The notes: generated by a model not told the origin, from the sequence alone. A stretch of DNA of 64,000 nucleotides from Cyanosarcina radialis HA8281-LM2 (GCA_019359615.1 JAHHHA010000016.1:1-64000); one strand, 5' to 3'; counted from the stretch's first letter, positions 43,739 through 52,949 are shown. Made by a program: numbers and translations.

Positions 43739-44461
43739 ATGTCTCCAACGACTAATGAGAATTGGTATCACAATCTCATTGGCGATCGAATAATAATGAA
43801 TCGTAATAATAATACTAGGTCAAATTCATTAATTGGTGAGTTTAATAGGATAAGGATAATTCTATGTCTACTCATTCTCTTTCTTTTGATTTGGCTTTCT
43901 ACAGCAGTAGTGCAAAATCAGACTCTTGCTTTTGATAATTTTGTGTTAGATTGGCTGCATCAGTATCGCAATCCTATTCTTATTAATATTGCCAAATTAT
44001 TTTATTTGGCTGGTGAGGAATACTCTGCGGCAACAGTAGTTATATTCAATTTAGCGATCCTTTATTGGAAACACCGTCGCCAAGAAGCCAAGGCTTTGGC
44101 ATTTGGCACGCTGGGTATTATCATAATTATCGATCTCGTCCTCAAAAAACTGTTCGATCGCCCTCGCCCTCTGGACTATGCGATCGAAAAAATTACGGGT
44201 TCGAGTTATCCTAGCGGTCATGTTTCTGGAAATTTTATTCTCTATTTTTATTTAGCCTATTTGCTAGCAGAGCGATTTCCTAAACTTACCAAATACATTT
44301 ATAGTATCACCACTCTGTTTATGCTTTTAATGGGTTTTAGTGTCGTGTATTTAAGATTGCATTGGCCGACGGATATCATTGCTGGTTATGGCGTTGGCTA
44401 TATTTGGCTAACTATCAGCTTAACAATCCTAAAAGTTTCTAGAAAAAATAAAAAAAATTAA
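43739..44461 (+). CDS. PAP2-family membrane phosphatase
   Basis: This 240-residue protein with about six membrane segments has the three PAP2 motifs: KLFDRPRP, SYPSGHVSGNF (catalytic His) and LRLHWPTDIIAGYG. These enzymes remove phosphate from phosphatidate, diacylglycerol pyrophosphate or undecaprenyl pyrophosphate. It probably acts in lipid or cell-wall carrier recycling. Its stop is 95 bases from the convergent pst cluster. Confidence 0.88.
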   Translation: MSPTTNENWYHNLIGDRIIMNRNNNTRSNSLIGEFNRIRIILCLLILFLLIWLSTAVVQNQTLAFDNFVLDWLHQYRNPILINIAKLFYLAGEEYSAATVVIFNLAILYWKHRRQEAKALAFGTLGIIIIIDLVLKKLFDRPRPLDYAIEKITGSSYPSGHVSGNFILYFYLAYLLAERFPKLTKYIYSITTLFMLLMGFSVVYLRLHWPTDIIAGYGVGYIWLTISLTILKVSRKNKKN

Positions 44462-44555
44462 TGATTATGGCGATCGAAGGTATAGTTAGCTGATTTTGGA
44501 GATCGTGCGCCCCTACCAGCAAATTATGTGTAGCAGGTATGCGAGCAAAATGATA

Positions 44556-45356
44556 TTAACCTCGAATGCCATTGACGTAGGCAGCAGTTAAAGCGTCTTG
44601 CGGGGCAGTAAAAATCTGCTCGATCGTACCGTACTCGATTAATCTGCCCACCTCTTCTTGCACCCAAAACAGGGCAGCATAATCGCCAATTCTCCTGGCT
44701 TGAGCGAGGTTGTGGGTGACGATTACCACCGTATAACGTCCCCGCAAACTGGCAATTAAATCTTCAACTACTCCGCTAGAAATTGGATCGAGGGCGCTAC
44801 AGGGTTCGTCAAATAATAAAACTTCTGGCTGCAAAACTAGAGCGCGGGCAATGCACAAACGCTGCTTTTGTCCGCCAGACAAAGATAAGGCAGAGGTATT
44901 GAGTCTATCCTTGACTTCGTTCCACAATCCGACATCTTGAAGGGCGGTTTCAATTAATCGATCGAGTCGATCGCGGTTTTTGATTCCGTGTTCTTGCAAA
45001 GGAAATGCCAGATTCTTCCAAATCGAAAAGGGGAAGGGATTGGGTTTTTGGAAAATCGTACCAACCCGCCGCCGGAGGGCGATCGCATCTATCTTCTCGT
45101 TGGCGATTTCTAATCCATCTAAGCGAATGCTTCCCGAAATTTTGGTGCCCGGTATCAAATCGGTTAAGCGATTGAGACAGCTTAAAAAACTGCTTTTGCC
45201 ACAACCAGAAGGGCCGACTATGGCAGTAATTTTCCCCGCCTCGATCGGCATGGCGATCTCTCTAAAAGCAGCTTTTTTCCCGTAATATAAACTGAGTTTT
45301 TCAGTTTGGAGGGCTGGCAAAGACGATCGAGAATTTTGTCGGGCTTGAGATTTCAT
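44556..45356 (-). CDS. pstB: Phosphate ABC transporter ATP-binding protein
   Basis: This 266-residue ABC ATPase has Walker A (GPSGCGKSS), the signature LSGGQKQR and Walker B (VLLFDEPCSALDP). SALDPIS is the PstB hallmark. It energises phosphate import through PstC and PstA. The start is the Met at 45356; the 78 extra residues of the longer frame come from REP-like repeat sequence and are not conserved. It is the last gene of the arsR-pstSCAB cluster. Confidence 0.92.
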   Translation of the reverse strand: MKSQARQNSRSSLPALQTEKLSLYYGKKAAFREIAMPIEAGKITAIVGPSGCGKSSFLSCLNRLTDLIPGTKISGSIRLDGLEIANEKIDAIALRRRVGTIFQKPNPFPFSIWKNLAFPLQEHGIKNRDRLDRLIETALQDVGLWNEVKDRLNTSALSLSGGQKQRLCIARALVLQPEVLLFDEPCSALDPISSGVVEDLIASLRGRYTVVIVTHNLAQARRIGDYAALFWVQEEVGRLIEYGTIEQIFTAPQDALTAAYVNGIRG

Positions 45357-45369
45357 ATGAAAATCCGGT

Positions 45370-45550
45370 TTTAAAAGTTTTGAATCGGTGCCCTCACCCC
45401 GCCTGCGGCACCCCTCTCCCGTGGGAGAGGGGAGGTGGAAGAAAGACCAAAATTTGACTTTCTCCCCTTCTCCGATAAAATAAACTTCCTTTTCCCTCTC
45501 CTTGCAGGAGAGGGCAGGGTGAGGTGGGAGAAGGGGCTGGAGGATGAGGG
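45370..45550. repeat. REP-like CTCTCCC repeat cluster between pstA and pstB
   Basis: Copies of CCTCACCCC ... CCTCTCCCGTGGGAGAGGG (45390-45430) and CCTCTCC ... GAGAGGGCAG (45490-45545) occur in this spacer. Same family as 39730 and 51457. Its hairpins may lower pstB transcript relative to pstA. Confidence 0.7.
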
Positions 45551-45586
45551 CAAACCAAGTTTTGCGAAGTGGATTTCGGATTGCCA

Positions 45587-46438
45587 TCACGGGGTAATCC
45601 TTCTAGCTAACCAAAACTGTGCCGTCCAGGTGGCAATCCCGTTTACCAGCAACAATAAGACCGATAGCACTAGGGCAGAAGCGTAGGCACTACTGTCCCC
45701 GCCAGCCACATTCATCGATAAATCGAAGATGTGAACCGATAGCGATCGCCCGGAATCGAGTAACGACTCTGGCATTCGATCTACATAGCCGCTAGTGAAA
45801 ATTAGGGCGGCGGTTTCGGCAATTGCCCGGCCGATCCCCAGCACCAAACCCACGATTAACCCCGGTGTCGCTGCTGGCAACAACAGTTTCCATAAGGTGG
45901 TAGTGCGAGATAATCCTAAAGCGGCAGCCCCCAAGCGGTAATCCGCCGGAACCGCCCGCAGTCCGGCTTCGGTGGAACGAATCAGGATCGGTAGCACCAT
46001 GCAAGCCAAAGTCAAGCCGCCGGACAAAATCGAGAATCCCAATCCTAACTTCACCGCGAAAAAGGCATTACCAAACAAGCCAAAGACAATGGATGGCACT
46101 CCTGCCAGTACGTCCAAGCTGCGACGAACTAAACGCCCAAACCAGCTTTCATCGTTTGTAAACTCGGCTAATAGCATGGCGGTACTAATACCGAGGGGGA
46201 GAGAAACCGCCATACAAACCCCTAATATCAGACAAGTAGAAACCAGAATCGGCCCGATTCCCCCGTCGCGCCCAGCATTTTGAGGTGCAGTTGTCAGAAA
46301 TGCCCAAGATAGTTTCCCCACACCGTGCCAGAGGAGATCCCCTAAAATCCAACAGAAAGCGGCAGTGACGAATAAAGCGATCGCCCAAATAATGATGCTG
46401 GGTAGCGGGTTGTCAATCTTAGCTCGATCGCCCATCAA
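45587..46438 (-). CDS. pstA: Phosphate ABC transporter permease PstA
   Basis: This 283-residue permease with six membrane helices has the binding-protein-dependent transport loop in the middle (YRLGAAALGLSRTTTLWKLL), which contacts PstB. It partners PstC to form the phosphate channel. It starts 32 bases after the pstC stop, so the two are cotranscribed. Family members open with a long N-terminal periplasmic loop, here GAPSIVFGLFGNAFF-like. Confidence 0.92.
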   Translation of the reverse strand: MMGDRAKIDNPLPSIIIWAIALFVTAAFCWILGDLLWHGVGKLSWAFLTTAPQNAGRDGGIGPILVSTCLILGVCMAVSLPLGISTAMLLAEFTNDESWFGRLVRRSLDVLAGVPSIVFGLFGNAFFAVKLGLGFSILSGGLTLACMVLPILIRSTEAGLRAVPADYRLGAAALGLSRTTTLWKLLLPAATPGLIVGLVLGIGRAIAETAALIFTSGYVDRMPESLLDSGRSLSVHIFDLSMNVAGGDSSAYASALVLSVLLLLVNGIATWTAQFWLARRITP

Positions 46439-46469
46439 TGCTTCTCCTCTCGATCCAGAAAGTTGCCAC

Positions 46470-47351
46470 CTATGAAGAAAAACTTTTGACTTTTTCTATA
46501 CCTTCGGCAGCGGCAACTAAAATTGCGATCGCTACCATTAGCAGCAACCCGCTGACGAACAGCGCCGCGCGGTGATTTCCGGTGGCGTAAGCCATTTCTA
46601 AAGCGATATTGGCAGTCAGGGTACGAAAGGGATCGAATAGGCTAGCAGGCGTTTGGACGACGTTACCGCATACCATCAACACTGCCATGGTTTCCCCAAT
46701 TGCCCGTCCCGTTCCCAGAATTAAGCCTGTAAGTAGACCGGATTTAGCCGCAGTTAAAACCACCTTGGAGATCGTTCCCCAGCGAGAAATTCCCAAGGCG
46801 GCTGCACCCTGGATGTATTCAGCCGGAACTTCAGCAAAACTGGCTTCTGCCGTGAGAGCGATCGTCGGCAGAATCATTAATGTCAAAATGGCAATTCCGG
46901 CTAGCAGGCTAGTTCCTGGCGGATGGACTTGGTTGATTAGCGGCACTAGAACCACCAAACCCCAGAACCCGTAAACTACAGAAGGAATACCTGCCAGTAA
47001 CTCGATTAGCCGTCGATAAACTCTTGCCACCAAAGGCGGGGCGTAATACTGGCAAAATATGGCCGAGCCAATGCCCAAAGGCGCAGCCAACAGCACTGAG
47101 CCTAGCGTTACCAACAGGCTACCCCACAGCATCGGCATCAGGTTATAGAGTCCTTCGGCTGGATGCCAAGATCGATCGCTAACAAACCGCCACCATCCTA
47201 CCCGTTGCAGTAGCGGCCATGCTTCCAGCAATAAAAAGACAACTATTAAGACGACGATAATACCTGTAGATAGGGCAAGCCCCCGCAATATCCACAGCAA
47301 AATCGCATCACTTTGAGATGGGGACAAAATCTTGGCTTTTAACAATGTCAT
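46470..47351 (-). CDS. pstC: Phosphate ABC transporter permease PstC
   Basis: The 293 residues from the Met at 47351 have six membrane helices and the EAA-type loop (YIQGAAALGISRWGTISKVV). A longer start at 47378 is possible. Either way the 5' end lies inside pstS by at least 44 bases, an unusually long overlap that suggests translational coupling. The PstC-PstA pair forms the membrane channel for phosphate. Confidence 0.9.
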   Translation of the reverse strand: MTLLKAKILSPSQSDAILLWILRGLALSTGIIVVLIVVFLLLEAWPLLQRVGWWRFVSDRSWHPAEGLYNLMPMLWGSLLVTLGSVLLAAPLGIGSAIFCQYYAPPLVARVYRRLIELLAGIPSVVYGFWGLVVLVPLINQVHPPGTSLLAGIAILTLMILPTIALTAEASFAEVPAEYIQGAAALGISRWGTISKVVLTAAKSGLLTGLILGTGRAIGETMAVLMVCGNVVQTPASLFDPFRTLTANIALEMAYATGNHRAALFVSGLLLMVAIAILVAAAEGIEKVKSFSS

Positions 47352-48162
47352 GGACTTGCGGCGACTGGGCAAATTCAATAAATGCTTTATCTAAACCCTG
47401 GGGCTGGGTTTTAGTAATTAAAGTTAGGGAACGGGAAAGGGGAAACTTCCCATTCTTGACGTTCTCTGTAGTGGCGGCGATGCCATTCAGGGGCAACAAC
47501 TCGATCGGAATGCCATTGTTGATACTAAATTCTGCCGTCCCGATCGATACATAACCGATGGCGTTAGGATTGCCTGCTACTGTCTTAATCCCCTGCTGGT
47601 TGTCTCCAATCACAACTGAGGCTTTAACATCGCTATTTTTGAGTTTGAAGTAGGCTAGAAATAATTCCAGGGTAGAACGTCCTTCAGCCTTATTGACAAC
47701 TGTAATCGGTGCATTTTTGCCTTTAACTTGCTGCCAGTTGTTAATCTTGCCAGTGTAAATATCAATAATTTGCTGGTTGGAAAGAGAGCTAACAGAGTTT
47801 TCTTTATGAACGATGATGCCAATGCCATCGCGGGCAATAGCAAACCCTTGTAAATCGTTTTCTTCCGGTTTCAGGCTGCGAGAGGCCATGCCGATATTAG
47901 CCACCCCGTTGCGAGCGTCGGCAATACCGCGAGACGAGCCGCCTGTTTGCACGTCCACCCGCACCCCAGGATGCTCTGATTCAAACCGCTTACCAATTTC
48001 TGCTACTAACGGCGCTACCGTACTAGAGCCAGTTAGAACTAATTTTCCTTGCAATCCATCTGGTTTTTGAGCAGCGGTTTGAGAAGATGGATTGCAAGAT
48101 TGTATGCCTAAGCCAATACCGAGGGCGATCGAAATCAAGGCTAAATTTTTGAGTTTTTTCAC
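47308..48162 (-). CDS. pstS: Phosphate-binding lipoprotein PstS
   Basis: This 284-residue PBP-like 2 protein has a lipoprotein signal (LALISIALGIGLGIQSC, Cys 23). The typical phosphate-site loops are LTGSSTVAPLVAEIGKRFES, GGSSRGIADARNG and KAEGRSTLELF. It captures phosphate in the periplasm for PstCAB. It is encoded first in the cluster, 19 bases after the ArsR-type gene. Confidence 0.92.
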   Translation of the reverse strand: MKKLKNLALISIALGIGLGIQSCNPSSQTAAQKPDGLQGKLVLTGSSTVAPLVAEIGKRFESEHPGVRVDVQTGGSSRGIADARNGVANIGMASRSLKPEENDLQGFAIARDGIGIIVHKENSVSSLSNQQIIDIYTGKINNWQQVKGKNAPITVVNKAEGRSTLELFLAYFKLKNSDVKASVVIGDNQQGIKTVAGNPNAIGYVSIGTAEFSINNGIPIELLPLNGIAATTENVKNGKFPLSRSLTLITKTQPQGLDKAFIEFAQSPQVHDIVKSQDFVPISK

Positions 48163-48181
48163 TGAGAAATTTTCCTAGTTG

Positions 48182-48484
48182 TCATTCAAAAGAAAGCAGA
48201 CAGCAGCCTAGATCGATCGCTCGGCTGCCGTCGTGCTGTCTGGTCGTCGGCACGAAATGATAAAGAACTGCCTTCCCATCTCTAGTTGCCTCTACCAAAC
48301 CCGCTTGCCGCAAAATTTTTAAATGGTGAGATAACAAACTCTGCTCTAACCCCAAAACCGCATTAATTTCTCCAACGTGTTTGGGTCCTGCCATCAGGAT
48401 TTGGAGAACTGATAAACGAGTGGTATCTGCTATCGCTTTGAGCCGTTCGGCACAGCTTTTCGATTCATCGTTCGCGATCGCCAT
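48182..48484 (-). CDS. ArsR/SmtB-family regulator heading the pst cluster
   Basis: This 100-residue winged-helix repressor has the ArsR HTH INAVLGLEQSLLSHHLKILR and the wing RDGKAVLYHFVP. The classic ELCVC arsenite site is absent; two adjacent cysteines sit near the end (DLGCCLLSFE). It lies 19 bases before pstS. ArsR genes at the head of pst operons are known in cyanobacteria. It probably represses this operon in response to a metalloid, metal or other signal. Confidence 0.85.
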   Translation of the reverse strand: MAIANDESKSCAERLKAIADTTRLSVLQILMAGPKHVGEINAVLGLEQSLLSHHLKILRQAGLVEATRDGKAVLYHFVPTTRQHDGSRAIDLGCCLLSFE

Positions 48485-48486
48485 GA

Positions 48487-48518
48487 TTGAAAATCTATTG
48501 ATATGAAAAAATTTTCAA
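48487..48518 (-). promoter_or_regulatory. Inverted repeat at the arsR-pst start, possible operator
   Basis: TTGAAAAT-N16-ATTTTCAA begins two bases upstream of the arsR start codon (48484). The spacing fits binding of a winged-helix dimer and autoregulation. Confidence 0.45.
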
Positions 48519-48559
48519 GTTTTCGCTACTCTATCATGTTTCTAAACTATCTCTCCATC

Positions 48560-48583
48560 GGTTAACTTGGTTTATAGGGTTTA
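48560..48583 (-). promoter_or_regulatory. Pho-box-like direct repeats
   Basis: On the minus strand three units with core T(A/T)AACC repeat every nine bases (CTAAACC, ATAAACC, GTTAACC) about 76-100 bases upstream of arsR. The core is close to the cyanobacterial SphR Pho box (CTTAACCT), but the spacing is not the usual 11 bases. Confidence 0.4.
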
Positions 48584-48641
48584 GGCGATCGGGCGCATAA
48601 TATTTGTTAAATTCCTCGCTTTTGCTTTTAAACTCCTGAAC

Positions 48642-48695
48642 GGGCGCAAGCCCTTGCGCCCCTACTCCTAAACTCCTAAACTCCTAAACTCCTAA
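48642..48695. repeat. GGGCGCAAG palindrome and tandem CTCCTAAA repeat
   Basis: GGGCGCAAGCCCTTGCGCCC (48642-48661) is followed by four copies of the 8-mer CTCCTAAA (48664-48695), which end three bases before the GTPase ATG at 48698. Confidence 0.75.
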
Positions 48696-48697
48696 AA

Positions 48698-50644
48698 ATG
48701 GTGCGATTACAACTGTGGCAGTGGATCGTCTTGGCAACGCCGATCGCTACGACGATCGCTTTTTTACTCGTAGCGGCAGGATGGCAAATCCACACTTGGG
48801 GAATTAATTGGATCTGGGGGGTTTTAACTCTAGTCTTGGTGGGATGGCGTTGGCTGCTAGTGAAATGGACGCAACCAGCCATAGTTGAAATTGAAGCGGC
48901 GATCGCTCGAGTAAATCTAGAACTCGAATTGGACCAAGGCGGAGCAAATCCAAAATCTAAAATCCAAAATCCAAAATCGAGTGGCGATCCTACTAACCAA
49001 GCGGAAGCGGCTTTAGAAGAAATCCTCAACAGCGCCCAAGACGATCGCCCGTTGTGGGAAGACTGGCCGACTTTTTGGCAGCGATGTCAAGATCTAGTGG
49101 TAGCGATCGCTCGGATTTACCATCCAGAAGTCAAGTATCCCTTGCTGAATATTTACGTGCCCCAGGCTTACGGGTTGATTCGGGGAACGGTAGACGATCT
49201 GGACTCGTGGATGCAAAAGTTATCTCCGGTACTCGATCGAGTGACAGTCGGACAGGCATATCAAGCCTATGAGGTGTACCGGAAACTAGAACCATCTGCT
49301 CGCAAGCTTTGGCAGGTTTGGAACTGGGCGCAGTGGCTTTTAAATCCGGTAGCAGCTTTAGCCAGACGAGCCAGCCTGAGTTACGGCAACCGAGCCAACC
49401 AACAACTGCTGGTGAATTTAAGTCAATTGTTGCGTGCTGCTGCCCTGAGAAATTTATGTCAGCAAGCGATCGCTCTCTACAGCGGCAATACACTCCCAAC
49501 TGCGGAATTCGCTCCTGATAACCCAAAGCTACCTTCAGCCCAAACCCAAACTTTAAAAGAGATTTTGGCTCACGCCGAACCCGTCGAAGAGATAGAACAA
49601 AAACCAGTCAATTTGATGCTGGTGGGGCGCACGGGAGCCGGAAAAAGCAGTCTGATTAATACTTTGTTTCAAGCCGATCTGGCGGTGGTAGATCTTTTAC
49701 CTAGTACCGATCGCCTGCAAGATTACCGATGGGAAACCAAAACGGGAGAGAGCCTAACCTTGTGGGACACTCCAGGTTACGAACAAGTCGATCGCGAGGA
49801 TTTGCGCGAATTGGTTCTCGATCGCGCCCAAATTGCCGATTTATTGCTTTTAGTGACTCCGGCGCTCGATCCGGCATTGCAAATGGATGTGGACTTTCTG
49901 GCATCTTTGAAGGCAGAAGTAGCCGATTTAAAAGCGATCGCAGTTGTCACTCAAGTCGATCGCTTGCGGCCGATCCGCGAGTGGGAACCGCCCTACGACT
50001 GGCAAACGGGAGAACGCCCGAAAGAGGTGGCAATTCGAGAGGCGACTAGCTATCGCGCTGGAGTATTGGGAGATATTTGCTATCGAGTTTTGCCTATAGT
50101 CACGGCTGACAGTCAAACGGGACGCACTGCTTGGGGCATTGAGGCGCTATCGGTAGCCTTGCTAGAAGCGATCGCTCCTGCCAAGCAACTCCGTTTAGCG
50201 CGGTTTTTGCGCGACTTAGATGCCCGCAGTGTTGCTGCTGCCCGAATCATCGATCGCTACACCTTCCAGATGACGACTTCTCAGGGATTGACTGCCCTGC
50301 TGAAAAGTCCGGTACTTCAGTTCGTTTCTACTCTGACGACTGGCTCCCCAACTTTAGCTTACTTGCTGGCAGAAAAAGTTCCAGTAGAGCAATTACCCTT
50401 GGTCATCGGCAAGTTGCAAATGGCTTACGAACTGTTTTCCTTGCTGAGTCCGAGTAATGCTAACTCGATCGATTTCGATTTGCGATCGCTCTGGCCCTTG
50501 CTACTAGAAAATTCTGCTTCTCCCGATCGAAATGCTTGGGCATTCGGTCACGCCCTCGTAGAATACTGGACTCAAAATCTGACTGTCGATCGACTCCGGG
50601 AGCGGTTTGAATTTTATTTGAGTACCCAAGCAAAATTAAGCTGA
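48698..50644 (+). CDS. Membrane-anchored dynamin/Era-like GTPase
   Basis: This 648-residue protein has an N-terminal pair of membrane helices (about 8-28 and 34-53) and a helical region to about 300. The G domain carries P-loop VGRTGAGKSSL (about 308-318), switch/G3 WDTPGYEQ and a G4 variant VTQVDRL. A helical C-terminus follows. It belongs to the family of cyanobacterial Era/Der-like membrane GTPases; likely roles are membrane remodelling or ribosome assembly. A Lys/Asn/Ser-rich linker at about 86-95 (NPKSKIQNPKSSG) is coded by an AAATCCAAAATC-type repeat. Confidence 0.85.
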   Translation: MVRLQLWQWIVLATPIATTIAFLLVAAGWQIHTWGINWIWGVLTLVLVGWRWLLVKWTQPAIVEIEAAIARVNLELELDQGGANPKSKIQNPKSSGDPTNQAEAALEEILNSAQDDRPLWEDWPTFWQRCQDLVVAIARIYHPEVKYPLLNIYVPQAYGLIRGTVDDLDSWMQKLSPVLDRVTVGQAYQAYEVYRKLEPSARKLWQVWNWAQWLLNPVAALARRASLSYGNRANQQLLVNLSQLLRAAALRNLCQQAIALYSGNTLPTAEFAPDNPKLPSAQTQTLKEILAHAEPVEEIEQKPVNLMLVGRTGAGKSSLINTLFQADLAVVDLLPSTDRLQDYRWETKTGESLTLWDTPGYEQVDREDLRELVLDRAQIADLLLLVTPALDPALQMDVDFLASLKAEVADLKAIAVVTQVDRLRPIREWEPPYDWQTGERPKEVAIREATSYRAGVLGDICYRVLPIVTADSQTGRTAWGIEALSVALLEAIAPAKQLRLARFLRDLDARSVAAARIIDRYTFQMTTSQGLTALLKSPVLQFVSTLTTGSPTLAYLLAEKVPVEQLPLVIGKLQMAYELFSLLSPSNANSIDFDLRSLWPLLLENSASPDRNAWAFGHALVEYWTQNLTVDRLRERFEFYLSTQAKLS

Positions 50645-50661
50645 GCGATCGCAACTACCGC

Positions 50662-51261
50662 TCAGTTAACGGGTGGAAGGATGGCTGTGAGGTTAAGGGT
50701 GAGGTTGGGGAATGCTAAGGGCGAAAACTCGTTAGGTTCTGCCAAGATGAGATGAGTAGCATAGCCTGTGGGTGTAGGTTGCCGGAAAACGTGCAGTTGC
50801 CGATTTTTGAGATCTACTACCCAATACTCAGTAATTCCGGCTTCAGCGTAGCGTTTATCTTTAATTTCGCAGTCATCTTTGAGCGTTGCATCTGCTACTT
50901 CTACCACTAGATAAACATCTTGGGGATACGGATGATGTGCTGTATAGTCCAGGATGGTTCCGCGCACGATCGCTAAATCGGGTTCGGGTTCGGAGAAATT
51001 ATCGAGTTGAATCGGATCTTGGGTACGAATTAAGACTTCATTCCCAAGGCGATCGCGTAAAGTATCGGCTAAGATTTGTAGCGCCACTACATGGGGAGTT
51101 CCTTTAGCAGCCATCAGAAAAATTTGTCCGGCAATCAGTTCGGTTCGTTGGTGGCGATCGATAATTCCTAACTCACTCAGGCGATGGTATTCTTCTACAG
51201 TCCAACGCTTGAGTCGGTTTGAATCGGCATTTAAGGTGGGGGGATAAATGTTAGTTGTCAT
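50662..51261 (-). CDS. Uma2-family putative endonuclease
   Basis: This 199-residue protein of the DUF820/Uma2 group has a PD-(D/E)XK-like core: EPDLAIV, then VYLVVEVADATLKDD and IKDKRYAEAGITEYWVVD. The family is greatly expanded in cyanobacteria. It is often linked to mobile or accessory regions, but its biological target is unknown. It is a lone gene, followed by repeats. Confidence 0.85.
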   Translation of the reverse strand: MTTNIYPPTLNADSNRLKRWTVEEYHRLSELGIIDRHQRTELIAGQIFLMAAKGTPHVVALQILADTLRDRLGNEVLIRTQDPIQLDNFSEPEPDLAIVRGTILDYTAHHPYPQDVYLVVEVADATLKDDCEIKDKRYAEAGITEYWVVDLKNRQLHVFRQPTPTGYATHLILAEPNEFSPLAFPNLTLNLTAILPPVN

Positions 51262-51588
51262 GGATTCGATCGCGCGTACCTTTTTTCAAGATACTGCAAA
51301 ATTTTTACGAATATTAGGAAGCGATCAATCGACTCTGACTGGGATAACTATTCATTTTCCTAAAGCGGTGCGTTACGACGGATTGTTAAATTTCCGTCAC
51401 AGCAAAGGTTATCGCCGTCTAATACCAAATCCGATTTTCATACTATCCATTCAGCCCTCACCCCCAACCCCTCTCCCAAGGGAGAGGGGAGCCGGAGGCT
51501 CCTTTGAAGCAAAGAGGGTTTTGTAAACCGGATTTGGTATAACGCACCCTACCTAATGCAAGAAATTAAGCTTGACGCGCTATTACAT
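51262..51588. repeat. Spacer with REP-like repeats
   Basis: CCCTCACCCCCAACCCCTCT then CCCAAGGGAGAGGGGAGCCG at about 51455-51497 is the REP family of 39.7 and 45.4 kb. Flanking stretches ACCAAATCCGATTTTC and GGATTTGGTATAAC form a near-perfect outer inverted pair (about 51423-51438 and 51530-51543). No gene is seen. Confidence 0.6.
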
Positions 51589-52566
51589 CTAAAAGTTAAC
51601 TGCACTTTCAGATTGCCGCTCGGAGTCTTGAGAATTTAGAGTTTGGAAAGCTTTTTGAGCGATAATTCGATGTCCCGTATGAGTAGGATGAATCCCGTCC
51701 CAAAATAAATACTCGTCTGGGCGATCGCAAATTTGAGGAGGATTAACTTGCAGATTTAAGCAACTAGTTGTGACATTAGTAAAGTGAAATTTCTGCGGCT
51801 CGCGAACGACAGTTTTAAACAAGCGATCGATATCAACTAAAATAAATTCTGTTCCTGGAAATTGCTGCCTCAATCTCAAAAGTTCGACTCTCAACACCCA
51901 GTTGTGAATCTTAGTTAAAAGAGTAAGTTGCTGGGATAGGGAAGGGTTACTTCTGCCAAAAGGAGTTTGACCCAAATCTGATAAGTTAAATACCAAGATA
52001 GTTTTGGCTTTAGCTTTTGCCAGCGCCGTCAACGCCACTGAGATATTTCTCACCGTTTCTTGCGGCGTTTGCCTCAAGTTCCAGCGGTTGGGATCGGCCG
52101 GAAACAAGCTTAAGTAATCATTGGCACCAATCCAGACGGCATAAAGAGTTCGGGTCTGACGGGGGCGCGGTAATTGGCTAAAAGCTGCTATTTGCTGTTG
52201 CAAGCCGAATAAAGACCCATTGAGGACGTTCTTGCTGCTCGATGTAGCCCCAACGAAAGCGAAGTTGATACCCTCAGTCGGTGGGAATCGATCGACATCC
52301 ACTAAGTTGGTGGGAAGTAATCCTAAGTTGGAAGCGAAATATTCTGTCCACAGCGGGCCGTTGGAGGTGCGCCCCTGAAAGTAAGGCGGACTGGGGGGAA
52401 CGGTACGACCTGTCAGGGTGTAGACGTTGCCTGGATCGGAAAGGCTATCGCCAAAAATATACAGCCGCCGGAAGGATGAACCTTCTGCCGCCGATGGCTG
52501 TGCCCAGGCGAGGCTGAGAGTTAGGGCAGAAATGGTCAGAGTCGATTTGAGAGTGTGTGATTTCAA
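51589..52566 (-). CDS. Secreted SGNH/GDSL hydrolase
   Basis: This 325-residue esterase or lipase has a signal peptide (about 1-26, LTISALTLSLAWAQPSAAE). The GDSL motif with nucleophile Ser (YIFGDSLSDPGNVYTLTG), the Gly/Asn oxyanion blocks (VGATSSSKN, WIGANDYL) and the catalytic DxxH end (WDGIHPTHTGH) are present. It is related to the GDSL group containing thermolabile hemolysin and phospholipase A. It acts outside the cytoplasm on an unknown ester. Confidence 0.88.
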   Translation of the reverse strand: MKSHTLKSTLTISALTLSLAWAQPSAAEGSSFRRLYIFGDSLSDPGNVYTLTGRTVPPSPPYFQGRTSNGPLWTEYFASNLGLLPTNLVDVDRFPPTEGINFAFVGATSSSKNVLNGSLFGLQQQIAAFSQLPRPRQTRTLYAVWIGANDYLSLFPADPNRWNLRQTPQETVRNISVALTALAKAKAKTILVFNLSDLGQTPFGRSNPSLSQQLTLLTKIHNWVLRVELLRLRQQFPGTEFILVDIDRLFKTVVREPQKFHFTNVTTSCLNLQVNPPQICDRPDEYLFWDGIHPTHTGHRIIAQKAFQTLNSQDSERQSESAVNF

Positions 52567-52670
52567 ATTTACCTCCGCTCAAAATTGCTATGGTTTTGGG
52601 CAACACCATGTGCCACCACTATAATTTCTAGTGGATATGAGGCTTAATGATACTCTCAACTCGATCGATT

Positions 52671-52949
52671 TCACAATTGACAGCGATCGAACTCCCGATG
52701 CTCTTGGGTTATGCTGTCACCCTGCAAATCAGTAGGAATTTCCCGAACTCTAGTGACAAAGATGGGCGTGCCTCCTTTAGCTTTACACTGTGCGATCGCG
52801 GTATTTTCGCGATAACTGGTAATCGCTAGCACGACGATTCCACTCACCAGCAGCATGGCAGTCACCATAATGACTCGATTCGCTGAGGATTGCAGCCAGG
52901 GATATTCCCGTATCAATTCCCTGTATAAGCGAAACATTTGCTTGGTCAT
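52671..52949 (-). CDS. Small membrane protein
   Basis: This 92-residue protein with one membrane helix (about 25-46, VIMVTAMLLVSGIVVLAITS) has a soluble C-terminal part and two cysteines (AQCKAKGG, DRCQL). It is probably anchored with the C-terminus in the periplasm. No family is recognised. Confidence 0.6.
   Translation of the reverse strand: MTKQMFRLYRELIREYPWLQSSANRVIMVTAMLLVSGIVVLAITSYRENTAIAQCKAKGGTPIFVTRVREIPTDLQGDSITQEHREFDRCQL

Noticed and set aside
45357-45590. 78-residue N-terminal extension of PstB
   Set aside because: It is translated out of REP-like CTCTCCC repeats; PstB proteins begin close to the Met at 45356.
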